From positions 310,001 to 374,000 of the forward strand of contig NZ_FOUR01000001.1 in NCBI RefSeq assembly GCF_900114925.1: DNA of 64,000 nucleotides. Direction: 5' to 3'. Under the pieces are notes generated by a model. It did not search any database and was not told the DNA's origin. It saw nothing but the letters and a program-made list of their open reading frames with translations. The position numbers and the translations under genes are program-made. This DNA comes from Marinobacter pelagius (GTDB lineage Bacteria > Pseudomonadota > Gammaproteobacteria > Pseudomonadales > Oleiphilaceae). Positions 44,673 through 54,625 of this stretch are shown in pieces; position 1 is the stretch's first letter; every line of letters starts with the position of its first letter.

Positions 44673-45907
44673 TGGCCCGACTCCCCGGCCGGCTCAGCCA
44701 CGGTCACTTTCAGGCCGGTAATGGCATTGGGCAGGTGGGTGGTGATCAGCCGGCTTCCGGGCACCAGGCCCTCTCCGGCAATCAGCAACTGGCGCTCGCC
44801 GTTGCTGCTGCGGGCTTCGCCAATCCGTTGTACCTCCACCCGCTGCATCCGGCCCTCATCATCCATCAGGTAGACACTGCCCGCGCCGTAGAGGGCGCTG
44901 AAGGGTACCGCCACCGTGTCGGGCCTCGGCGGCCGTTGCAGAACCACCGGCAGCAAGCCGCCCGGGCGCAGCCCACCGGGCTCACCGATCAGCTCCAGGA
45001 TGGCCTCGGTCCCGGCCGGGTCCGCCAGGCCTGCGAACCGGACCAAGCGGAACTGGTGGCCGGTGTCGGCTGCCGCCACCAACTGGTCACCCCTCGCAAG
45101 GGCGTCGAGCAGCTCTGCCTGAAACACTTCCGGCACCCGCGCGCGCAACTCCAGCCCCTCCGTCGGATAGATCGATAACAGCCGCTCATTGCGCGCCACC
45201 TGATCGCCGGTAGCCACCTGGATGCCGGTAACCACGCCATCGAAGGGGGCAACCACACGGGCGCGCTCGGCATCCCGCTGCACCGAGTCCAGGTTGGCCC
45301 GCGCCTGCTCGAGCTTGGCCTCCAGGCTCTGAAGTCTTGCCGGGTGCTCGTCAATGGCCCGCTGCCGGGTGCTGACCGTAAGCTCGGCCCGGGCCAGGCC
45401 ATCGGTGGCCGCTTCCAGGTTCTCCCGGGAAGCCAGGTTCCGCGCCACCAGGGACTCGATGCGCTCAAACTGCCGGCGGGCGTTCTCCAAAATCGCCTGC
45501 TCGCTTTCCAGGGCCCTGCGATCATTACGGAAACGCACCTGCTCGGAACGGATCTGGGCCTCCAGGTCCGCCACCTGGGCCCGCGCCTGCGCCAGAACCG
45601 GGGCAATATCGGCATCGGACAGCGCCAGCAGCAGGTCTCCCTCCCGGACGTCCTGGCCCTCGGCCACGGGCCGCTCGGCAACACGGCCAGCCAGGGTCGC
45701 GGTGATGTCCACCTGTTCCGGTGCCACAATTTCCCCATACAGGGGCAGTATCGGTGTGTGGGTACCCGGCTGCACGGTTTGTACATCCACCTGCCAGCTG
45801 CGCTCGGACGCACTCACTTCGGCCGGCTCCGGCCGGGTCGCTTTCAGGAAGACGAAACCGGCAACGCCGATGGCGAGAATGATCAGCGGCAAAAGACGTT
45901 TAAGCAT
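44669..45907 (-). CDS. RND periplasmic adaptor subunit, first locus
   Basis: 412 aa membrane-fusion protein. An N-terminal anchor (LLPLIILAIGVAGFVFLKA), a lipoyl/barrel-sandwich half near VDITATLAGRVAERPVAEGQDV, a long alpha-hairpin coiled coil (about residues 95-205), then the second half near ARVVAPFDGVVTGIQV. It links the inner-membrane pump to an outer-membrane channel. First gene of the RND-ABC-lipoprotein operon, divergent from the ion-channel gene. Confidence 0.93.
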   Translation of the reverse strand: MLKRLLPLIILAIGVAGFVFLKATRPEPAEVSASERSWQVDVQTVQPGTHTPILPLYGEIVAPEQVDITATLAGRVAERPVAEGQDVREGDLLLALSDADIAPVLAQARAQVADLEAQIRSEQVRFRNDRRALESEQAILENARRQFERIESLVARNLASRENLEAATDGLARAELTVSTRQRAIDEHPARLQSLEAKLEQARANLDSVQRDAERARVVAPFDGVVTGIQVATGDQVARNERLLSIYPTEGLELRARVPEVFQAELLDALARGDQLVAAADTGHQFRLVRFAGLADPAGTEAILELIGEPGGLRPGGLLPVVLQRPPRPDTVAVPFSALYGAGSVYLMDDEGRMQRVEVQRIGEARSSNGERQLLIAGEGLVPGSRLITTHLPNAITGLKVTVAEPAGESGQ

Positions 45908-46041
45908 CAGTGATTAGCCTGTCAGGTTGATCGCGGGGCGACACGGAAAAGTATTGAATCTACTATACAATCTGGAGTCCCGTTCAGATTCCCCCAACCA
46001 GGGGGGTGCGTCATTTTTTCGCATGTGGAGTAGCGCCGGTC

Positions 46042-46485
46042 ATGGAATCCCACGTCAACCTGTTCCTGGTGACAAGCATGAACGTGGCGATCGTGTGCCT
46101 GGTTGTCGTGCTCCACAACGCCGTGCTGGTCCGCCTGAGCGGACTGTTGTCCACCATGCGCCAGAGCCATCATTTCCGTCTCATTGTTGCGGTACTCGGG
46201 TGTCTCGCCGCCCATTCTGCCGAAGTCTGGCTGTTTGCCACCGGCTTTTACTATATGCATCACGCCCCGGGCTGGGGTGAGCTGATCGGCAACTTCAACG
46301 GCACCCTTCTCGACTGTGTCTACTTTTCGTTCACAACGTTCACCACCCTCGGTTACGGCGACATCGAGGCCCTCGGCCCGCTACGCTTCCTGACCGGAGT
46401 CGAGGGCCTGACCGGCCTGGTGCTGATTACCTGGAGCGCCTCGTTCCTGTTCGTGGAAATGCAGCGTTACTGGCCTACCCGATAA
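46042..46485 (+). CDS. Small two-helix potassium-type ion channel
   Basis: 147 aa from ATG 46042 (MESHVNLFLVTSMNVAIVCLVV), preceded by GGAG; an in-frame upstream start at 46006 is less likely. Membrane helices near residues 8-28, 50-75 and 115-135 flank a pore loop FTTFTTLGYGDIEALG, a K+ selectivity filter in the variant form TLGYGD. No ligand-binding or voltage-sensor domain is seen. Regulation and physiological role are unknown. Confidence 0.85.
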   Translation: MESHVNLFLVTSMNVAIVCLVVVLHNAVLVRLSGLLSTMRQSHHFRLIVAVLGCLAAHSAEVWLFATGFYYMHHAPGWGELIGNFNGTLLDCVYFSFTTFTTLGYGDIEALGPLRFLTGVEGLTGLVLITWSASFLFVEMQRYWPTR

Positions 46486-46491
46486 GCCCTG

Positions 46492-49400
46492 TCAGAGCCA
46501 TTTGCAACGGGCCAGGTTGTAGTAAAGCAGTGGTACCACAATGACCGTAAACAGGGTGGACATGGCCAGGCCGAACACCAGCGAGATGGCCAGACCGTTG
46601 AAGATCGGGTCGCTCAGAATAAAGTAAGCGCCTACCATCGCGGATATCGCGGTCAGGGCAATGGGCTTGATACGCACGGCACCGGCGAGGACCACCGCCT
46701 CACCCAGCTCAACCCCCTCATCCAGCAACTGGCGGATGAACACCACCAGCAGGATGGAGTTACGCACGATGATCCCGGCCAGGGCAATCATGCCGATCAT
46801 GCTGGTGGCGGTGAATTCCCGTCCCAGCAGCGCATGACCCGGCATGATGCCGATCAGGGTAAGCGGGATTGGCGCCATCACCACCAGGGGCAGGATGTAG
46901 GACCGGAACTGGGCCACCAGCAGCACGAAAATCATGAAAATGCCTACGCTGTAGGCCGCCCCCATATCCCGGAAGGTTTCGTAGGTAATCTGCCATTCGC
47001 CGTCCCATTTCAGGGTACCCTTCTCGGGCAGCGGGGGCTGGCTGATGAAAAACTGCTCCGGGGCATCCGGGTCCTGCTTGAGTCGGTCGACCATGGCGAA
47101 CATGCCGTACAGGGGCGAATCGATCTCCCCCGCCATATCCGCGGTCACATAGGTCACCGGTAACAGGTTCTTGTGGTAGATCGCACCCATCCAGTCGGCT
47201 TCCCAGACCTCGGCGAAGCTGGCCAGCGGCACCAGCTGGCCACTGCGGCTGCGCACCTTCACCGACAACAGCGCCGAAGGCTGGGCTTTGTCACCCTCTC
47301 CCAGGATTATTCGGATCGGCACCGGGTATTTGGCATGATCATCGTGCAGAAAGCTGACCCCACGGCCACCCAGTGCCGTCTGCAAGGCACCAACCACCTG
47401 GGCCTGAGAAACACCGAGTCGGGCCGCGCGGGCCCGGTCAACCACCACTTCCCATTGCCGCGTCGGCGCTTCCAGGGTGGTGTCGATGTCCACCAGCCCT
47501 TCGATTTCGGTCATGCCCTCGGCCACCCGGGTCGCCAGTGCGGCCCGCCGCTCATTGTCCACCGCATAGATCTCAGCCACCACCGGCGACAGCACCGGCG
47601 GGCCGGGTGGCACCTCGACCATCTTGACCTCGGCATCGTAGCGGTCGCCGATTTCCGTCAACGGGCCACGCAGGGACTGAGCAATGGCGTGGGATTGCCG
47701 GTCCCGGTTCTCTTCACCCACCAAATTGACCTGGATATCCCCGTGGTACGGGTCACCGCGCAGGTAATACTGCCGTACCAGGCCATTGAAATTGATGGGG
47801 GATGCCGCGCCGGCATAGGCCTGCCAGTTGGCCACTTCGTCCACGTTTTCCAGGTAGTGGCCCATTTCCAGCAGCACCCGCTGGGTCTTCTCCATCGGCG
47901 TGCGCTCGGGCATGTCCACCACAATCTGCAGTTCGGACTTGTTGTCGAACGGCAGCATTTTCAGGATCACTGCCTGGAATACCGGCAGCGAAGCCGCCCC
48001 GACCGTCAGCAACACCACCCCCAGAGCCAGGAACCGGCGCCGCCAGGAGTGATCCCCCAGGAAGGGCGACAGAAGTGTGCGGAAAATCTTCAGGGCCAGC
48101 GGGCTGACACCCTCCGCGGAATTCGAGGCGTCGGCTGCTTCTTGAGCGGCCTGCCCCTTCTTGTGCCGCAGCAGGCGAAACGCCAGCCAGGGTGCGACCA
48201 CAAAGGCCACGATCTGGGAGATCACCATACCGGCGGAGGCATTGATCGGAATCGGGCTCATGTAGGGCCCCATCAGGCCACTGACAAAGGCCATGGGGAT
48301 CAGCGCGGCCATGATGGTCAGGCTGGCCATGATGGTGGGGGTGCCCACCTCGTCCACGGCTACGGGGATGATGTCTTTCACCGCCCGGCGGGAGTTCTGG
48401 ATCCGCCGGTTGATGTTCTCGGTAATGACGATGCCATCATCCACCAGGATGCCGATGGAGAAGATCAGGGCAAACAGGGACACCCGGTTGAGGGTGAAGC
48501 CCCAGGCCCAGGAGAACACCAGGGTCAGCAGCAGGGTGATCAGGACCGCGATCCCGACAATCAGCGCCTGGCGCCAACCCATGGCCGCCAGCACCAGGAT
48601 CATCACCGCCAGGGTGGCAGAGATCAGGTCGGTAATCAGTTTGCGCGCTTTCTGGGAGGCGGTCTCACCATAATCCCGGGTGACCAGCACCTCCACTCCC
48701 ATAGGCAGGGCGCGGTTACGAAGCAGTTCCAGCCGCTCCTGGATCGCGGTGGTGATATCGATGGCATTTTCACCGGGCTTTTTGGCCACCGCCAGGGTCA
48801 CCGCCGGATAGACCTCTCCGGGTTCACCGATAGCTCCGGTCTGCTGGCCGGGTCCGAAACCGGTCATCACGCTCTGGTCCACCACGGTACCGCCCCGGCG
48901 AATCTCAGCGACATCCTCGAGGTAAACGGCAGCCCCATTGTGCATCCCAACCACCAGGCGACGGACATCTTCCACCGTCTCCAGCAGAGTGCCAACCTGC
49001 ACCGGAATCGACAGGTTGTTCCGGGTAACCCGGGACTCCTGGCTACTGGTGTTGGCCGATTGCAGGGCATTCTCGACATCACCGACGGTGAGCTGGAAAC
49101 CCGCCAGCAGCGCCGGGTCAAACAACACGTCCACCCGATCCGGCACGCCACCGACGGTGTAAACATCCCGGGTACCGGGCACCCGCTTGAGGGCTACTTC
49201 CAGCATGTGCGCCAGCCGGGTGAGTTCCTCGCCGGCGTGGCGCCCGGTGGGATCGAACAGGGTCAGGGTCATGACCGGCACATCGTCAATGCCCTTGGGT
49301 TTGACCACCGGCTGGGTGGCGCCCAGGTTGGCCGGCAGCCAGTCCTGGTTCGAGTAGACCTGGTTGTAAAGCCGCACCAGCGCTTCCTGGCGTGGCACCC

Positions 49401-49722
49401 CCACCTCGAACTGGACGGTGATCACCGCCTGACCCTGGCGGGAGACGGAATAGACATGCTCAACGCCCTGGATTTCGCTCATCACCTGTTCGGCGGGCGT
49501 GGCGATGGCGCTCTCCACTTCCCGGGCACTGGCGCCCGGAAAGCCCACCATGATATCCGCCATGGTTACGTCGATCTGGGGCTCTTCCTCCTTGGGCGTG
49601 ATGATCACCGCCAGCACACCCAGGACAATGGCCAGCATTGCCAGTAAGGGTGTCAGTTTGTTGTCCTGAAAAACCCGGGCAATGGCGCCGGAAGGTCCGA
49701 CGCCCGGCAGTTCCTCGCTCAC
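46492..49722 (-). CDS. RND efflux transporter, second locus
   Basis: 1076 aa. Start codon is GTG (49722), overlapping the adaptor stop in a GTGA arrangement. The TM4 acidic pair is present in SIGILVDDGIVITENI, and the second membrane block has IALAGIIVRNSILLVVF. It is clearly divergent from the first RND protein (for example SPIPINASAGMVISQIVAFVVAPWLAF), which places it nearer VexF/HAE-type pumps with a broad solvent or metabolite range than to AcrB. No outer-membrane component is adjacent. Ends six bases from the convergent ion-channel gene. Confidence 0.92.
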   Translation of the reverse strand: MSEELPGVGPSGAIARVFQDNKLTPLLAMLAIVLGVLAVIITPKEEEPQIDVTMADIMVGFPGASAREVESAIATPAEQVMSEIQGVEHVYSVSRQGQAVITVQFEVGVPRQEALVRLYNQVYSNQDWLPANLGATQPVVKPKGIDDVPVMTLTLFDPTGRHAGEELTRLAHMLEVALKRVPGTRDVYTVGGVPDRVDVLFDPALLAGFQLTVGDVENALQSANTSSQESRVTRNNLSIPVQVGTLLETVEDVRRLVVGMHNGAAVYLEDVAEIRRGGTVVDQSVMTGFGPGQQTGAIGEPGEVYPAVTLAVAKKPGENAIDITTAIQERLELLRNRALPMGVEVLVTRDYGETASQKARKLITDLISATLAVMILVLAAMGWRQALIVGIAVLITLLLTLVFSWAWGFTLNRVSLFALIFSIGILVDDGIVITENINRRIQNSRRAVKDIIPVAVDEVGTPTIMASLTIMAALIPMAFVSGLMGPYMSPIPINASAGMVISQIVAFVVAPWLAFRLLRHKKGQAAQEAADASNSAEGVSPLALKIFRTLLSPFLGDHSWRRRFLALGVVLLTVGAASLPVFQAVILKMLPFDNKSELQIVVDMPERTPMEKTQRVLLEMGHYLENVDEVANWQAYAGAASPINFNGLVRQYYLRGDPYHGDIQVNLVGEENRDRQSHAIAQSLRGPLTEIGDRYDAEVKMVEVPPGPPVLSPVVAEIYAVDNERRAALATRVAEGMTEIEGLVDIDTTLEAPTRQWEVVVDRARAARLGVSQAQVVGALQTALGGRGVSFLHDDHAKYPVPIRIILGEGDKAQPSALLSVKVRSRSGQLVPLASFAEVWEADWMGAIYHKNLLPVTYVTADMAGEIDSPLYGMFAMVDRLKQDPDAPEQFFISQPPLPEKGTLKWDGEWQITYETFRDMGAAYSVGIFMIFVLLVAQFRSYILPLVVMAPIPLTLIGIMPGHALLGREFTATSMIGMIALAGIIVRNSILLVVFIRQLLDEGVELGEAVVLAGAVRIKPIALTAISAMVGAYFILSDPIFNGLAISLVFGLAMSTLFTVIVVPLLYYNLARCKWL

Positions 49723-50792
49723 TGGCCTGCCTCCCCGCCAGCGTCCGCTGAACGGGACAGACTCAACCGGTCACTGCCCACCAGGATCTGCGGGTTGCGG
49801 ACAATCCGCTCGCCCTCGCTCAGTCCCGCCAGTACTTCCAGGCGCTCCCCGTCCTGGGTGCCCACCCGCACCTGACGCAGGCGGGGCCGATCCTGCTCAT
49901 CCAGCACAAACACGGCCCTCAGCTCGCTGTGACGGATCAGGCTGCTGGCCGGAATCCAGAGCGATTCACGCTCGCCTACGGGCACGCTGACCTTGACCAG
50001 CATTCCCGGGAACAGGGAGCCATTGGGCTCGGTCAGGCGCATCCGCAAGCGGAACGTATGGGTCGCCGGATCGGCGTAGGGATAGAAGGTCATCTCGCCG
50101 GTTTCCAGTAACCGGCCGTCCGAGAGTGCCACGCTGGCCCGGCGCTCGGAGCGGGCCAGGTCCGCGTATTTCTGGGGCAGATCAACCACCACCCGCAACT
50201 GTTCCAGGGAAAGCCCGCTGAGCAGCGGCTGGCCGGGATTGACCGCCTCCCCGATTTCCACGTGCCGCTCGGTCAGGATACCCCCGTAAGGCGCCACGAT
50301 GCGGGTATAGCTCAACTGTTCCTCGGCCTCGGCAACCGCCGCCCGGGCCCGTTCCACCCGGGCCCGGGCGGCGGCCAGGTTGTTCCGGGCCTGATCGAAT
50401 TCCTGGCGCGACACCAGGCCCCGCTCATGGACCGCCTCGATACGTTCGAACCGCTGCCGGGCATCGGCCAGCGCCGCGGTGGCTTCCTCCAGTCCGGCCC
50501 GGGCCTGGCTCAGCCGAGCCCGCTGTTCACTGTCTTCCAGCTGAACTATCAGGTCTCCCGCCGCCACCGAATCGTCCACATCAAAAGGAAGCTCCAGGAC
50601 GGTGCCACTGGTCTGGGCCGAGACGGTGCTTTGCTGAACGGCCTCGATAACGCCATCCAGGTGAACCGTCTCCTCGATGGGAGCACGTTCGACCTGGACA
50701 ACTTCCAGTTGCTCCTGCTGGGCGAGTGCCAGGGCGGGCACCAGCAGGGCGACGGCGGCCAGCCAGGGGTGAAAACGCGAACGGGTAACCAT
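49719..50792 (-). CDS. RND periplasmic adaptor subunit, second locus
   Basis: 357 aa from ATG 50792, giving a signal peptide (MVTRSRFHPWLAAVALLVPALALA, cleaved before QQEQL). Lipoyl-like halves flank a coiled-coil hairpin (about residues 80-150, e.g. QRFERIEAVHERGLVSRQEFDQARNNL). The upstream in-frame start at 50840 would put coding sequence over a palindrome and was not used. Partner of the second RND transporter. Confidence 0.92.
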   Translation of the reverse strand: MVTRSRFHPWLAAVALLVPALALAQQEQLEVVQVERAPIEETVHLDGVIEAVQQSTVSAQTSGTVLELPFDVDDSVAAGDLIVQLEDSEQRARLSQARAGLEEATAALADARQRFERIEAVHERGLVSRQEFDQARNNLAAARARVERARAAVAEAEEQLSYTRIVAPYGGILTERHVEIGEAVNPGQPLLSGLSLEQLRVVVDLPQKYADLARSERRASVALSDGRLLETGEMTFYPYADPATHTFRLRMRLTEPNGSLFPGMLVKVSVPVGERESLWIPASSLIRHSELRAVFVLDEQDRPRLRQVRVGTQDGERLEVLAGLSEGERIVRNPQILVGSDRLSLSRSADAGGEAGQ

Positions 50793-50833
50793 GGGCAGCT
50801 GATTCCTTTGGGTTATTTGCTCATAACTACATG

Positions 50834-50847
50834 GTAACAATCGTTAC
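50834..50847. promoter_or_regulatory. Candidate repressor operator upstream of the second RND operon
   Basis: GTAAC-AATC-GTTAC, perfect 5-bp arms around a four-base centre, 41 bases before the adaptor ATG. The size and A/T-centred layout resemble TetR-type operators, but no regulator gene is near. Low certainty. Confidence 0.4.
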
Positions 50848-50911
50848 ACCACACAGGAACGTAGTCGTAGACAAGCATAGCCCATGGCTTTCGGAGTGCT
50901 TTGATATGACA

Positions 50912-50952
50912 CAAAAAAAGCCCCGCATGGAGGAGTTGGATCCATGCAGGGC
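50912..50952 (-). terminator. Rho-independent terminator of the TonB-dependent receptor gene
   Basis: A 12-bp stem with one mismatch (GCCCTGCATGGA on the minus strand, nine-base loop) followed by TTTTTTT (complement of 50913-50919), 49 bases after the receptor stop. Strong by eye. Confidence 0.88.
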
Positions 50953-51001
50953 CGAATGTCACCCGCCGGCTATGAGAAGCGGGTAACCGCCATACTTTGA
51001 C

Positions 51002-53014
51002 TTACCAGCGAGCAGTCAGTGCCGCCCGGAATGTCCGGCCCGGCTCGTTGACCCGGTAGACTTCGCCGGTAAACAGGTCTTCGCGACTGACATGGGGTGC
51101 CCAGGTCTTGTCGAACACGTTATCCACCGCCCAGCTCAGGGTCAGGTAGTCCATCAGCGGATGGCTGCCGTTCAGGTTGAATACGCCATAGCCCGGGGAA
51201 GTGCTCGGATCGAGGCCGGACTCCTCATCAATCCGGTCCTGTCGGCGCGCCAGCATCCATTCCGCCTGGACGGTATGACCCATGTGGTGCCAGCCCAGGG
51301 TCTGGATGTACTGCACAGGCGGAATCTGCGGCAACGGCTGGTCGGTGTCGTTATTGGTTCCCCGGACACTGGCCAGTTTGCCGGTGGCACTCCAGGTACC
51401 GTTGCTCCAGCCCAGTTCGCCCTCGACACCCAGCAGGCGGGCATCGATATTCCGGTAGCGGATCACGTCTGGTGTCGGCTCGTAGCGCAGCACGAAATCG
51501 TCCACTTCATCGACCCAGATCGCCGGGCGCCAGTGCCAGCCATCACTCTGCCCGGCCAGGCTCAGTTCCAGCTTGTGGTGTTTCTCGGTTTCAAGATCCG
51601 GGTTGCCGACCCAGGCCATGCCCTTGGTGACATAGCGCTCGTTGACGCCGGGAGAGCGGACGCTGTGGGAAGCGGTCAGTTCCAGGGTGTTGAGCGGCGA
51701 GACCCGCCATTCGCCGGTCATGAAACCGCTGATGTTGTCATCGGTGGCTTTGGTATCGGTTACGCCATAAACATTCTCGTAGATGGATGCCGGCGACATG
51801 GGCATCGCATCCGGGTTCATGGTGAACGTCTCGTCAGCCCGATTGGCGTCCATTTCCACCCGGTCATAGCGGATGCCCGCGCCCAGGCGCATGTTGACCC
51901 GGATACGGTGGAAGGCTTCGGCAAACACCCCGACACGATCACGCTCCACATCCGGCCACAGGAAGGAAGCCTCGTTGGTCAGATCCATGCCGTTGTACAT
52001 GGTGGCATCCCAGGTGTTGCTCTCGACGTCCACACCGACAGCGATGTCCTTGGTGTAGTCGATGGTCTGGTCCAGCACCAGCCGGGCGCCCTGGGTCCGG
52101 GTTTCCGACAGGGTCTGCATTTTCATGGGCATTCCCATCATCACCGGCGGCTCACGCAGGCTGAAATTGTCCATCACGTGATCCACATCCGCCTGCCAGG
52201 CCATCAGGTTCCAGCCACCATTGGCCACTGGCGCACCCAGTTCCAGGCGGTACATGTCGGTGTCGGTCTTCGGCGCATCCATGCCGGAGGCGTATTTCAC
52301 ATCCCGCTCTTCCTGGCGGCTGACCATGCCTTTCACATAGAAACCGTTGTCTGCCGTCCAGGCTCCGTCAACGCGGCCCTCGGTGTTTTCGAAGGCACTC
52401 CGGACCTCGTTGCCATCGCCGTCCTCGTAATCGTCGGCTTCTTCGTAACCGGCAGACAGCCGAAGGTAATTTTCACGATCGCCCACCGCAGCACTGCCAT
52501 TGACCAGTTTACCCTCACCGTTATCGGACCCGCCGATGGTGAGGTGACCGGTCGTGCTATTACCGTCGGCAAAGGTCGGCGCCGCCGTCGTGGCCACCAC
52601 CTGGCCACCGGCAATGGGGCCCCAGCGCAGGGTACGGTTGCTGGTACGGACTTCCAGCACCTGGGGTAACGCGGAGCTCAGCCGGCTGGTGGGTGGATCC
52701 ATCCGGTTAGGGCAGGCACCTTCCACCCGCATGCCGTCCAGCAGCACATCGACCCGTTCCTGGCCCTGACCATGGATCACCGGGTCCAGACCACGCCCGC
52801 CCAGACGGGAAAGCGATACCGAGGGCTCCGAATCCAGCCGGGACACCGGCTCCGACGCCAGGGCCGCTTCAGACAACCGGGCCGCCTCGGCGGACTGGCC
52901 TTCGGTGACCCGGATCAACAACTGGTCATCATCCTGTACCTGGGAAAAAGCGGGGGCAGTGGCACATCCGGCCAGAATCAGGCCGATAATGCGTGCCAGG
53001 GGTTTCTCGGTCAT
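51002..53014 (-). CDS. TonB-dependent outer-membrane receptor, OprC/NosA-like (copper)
   Basis: 670 aa from ATG 53014; a further 79 codons upstream are open but lack character and were rejected. The signal segment is ARIIGLILAGCATAPAFS. Plug domain carries GQGQERVDVLLDGMRVEGACPNRMDPPTSR, matching the OprC/NosA group, then about 22 strands and an RTFRAALTARW end (terminal aromatic). Methionine clusters (PVMMGMPMKMQ and MNPDAMPMSPAS) fit copper binding. It ends with its own terminator and is divergent from gdhA. Copper as ligand is inferred. Confidence 0.85.
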   Translation of the reverse strand: MTEKPLARIIGLILAGCATAPAFSQVQDDDQLLIRVTEGQSAEAARLSEAALASEPVSRLDSEPSVSLSRLGGRGLDPVIHGQGQERVDVLLDGMRVEGACPNRMDPPTSRLSSALPQVLEVRTSNRTLRWGPIAGGQVVATTAAPTFADGNSTTGHLTIGGSDNGEGKLVNGSAAVGDRENYLRLSAGYEEADDYEDGDGNEVRSAFENTEGRVDGAWTADNGFYVKGMVSRQEERDVKYASGMDAPKTDTDMYRLELGAPVANGGWNLMAWQADVDHVMDNFSLREPPVMMGMPMKMQTLSETRTQGARLVLDQTIDYTKDIAVGVDVESNTWDATMYNGMDLTNEASFLWPDVERDRVGVFAEAFHRIRVNMRLGAGIRYDRVEMDANRADETFTMNPDAMPMSPASIYENVYGVTDTKATDDNISGFMTGEWRVSPLNTLELTASHSVRSPGVNERYVTKGMAWVGNPDLETEKHHKLELSLAGQSDGWHWRPAIWVDEVDDFVLRYEPTPDVIRYRNIDARLLGVEGELGWSNGTWSATGKLASVRGTNNDTDQPLPQIPPVQYIQTLGWHHMGHTVQAEWMLARRQDRIDEESGLDPSTSPGYGVFNLNGSHPLMDYLTLSWAVDNVFDKTWAPHVSREDLFTGEVYRVNEPGRTFRAALTARW

Positions 53015-53124
53015 GCCTGGAGGTTCCTTACCATCACGGGAGTGGAAAAATCGGGTTAATTGCCGGTAATAATAAAGACAAACCCGGCCACGGGCTTGGG
53101 ACACAATGCCGCACCCCTTTGTAG

Positions 53125-54618
<1,494 letters not shown>

Positions 54619-54625
54619 TCCGGCC

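Noticed and set aside
42834-44873. A 679-residue plus-strand open frame opposite the first RND transporter
   Set aside because: Same reason: composition typical of antisense frames, with the genuine RND gene on the other strand.
45951-45970. ATTG-N11-CAAT inverted repeat upstream of the first RND adaptor
   Set aside because: Only four-base arms, which is expected by chance; not reported as an operator.
47173-49647. An 824-residue open frame on the plus strand opposite the second RND transporter
   Set aside because: It is a shadow of a real gene in high-GC sequence: His/Gln/Gly-rich composition, no domain motifs, and the minus strand shows a clear RND protein.
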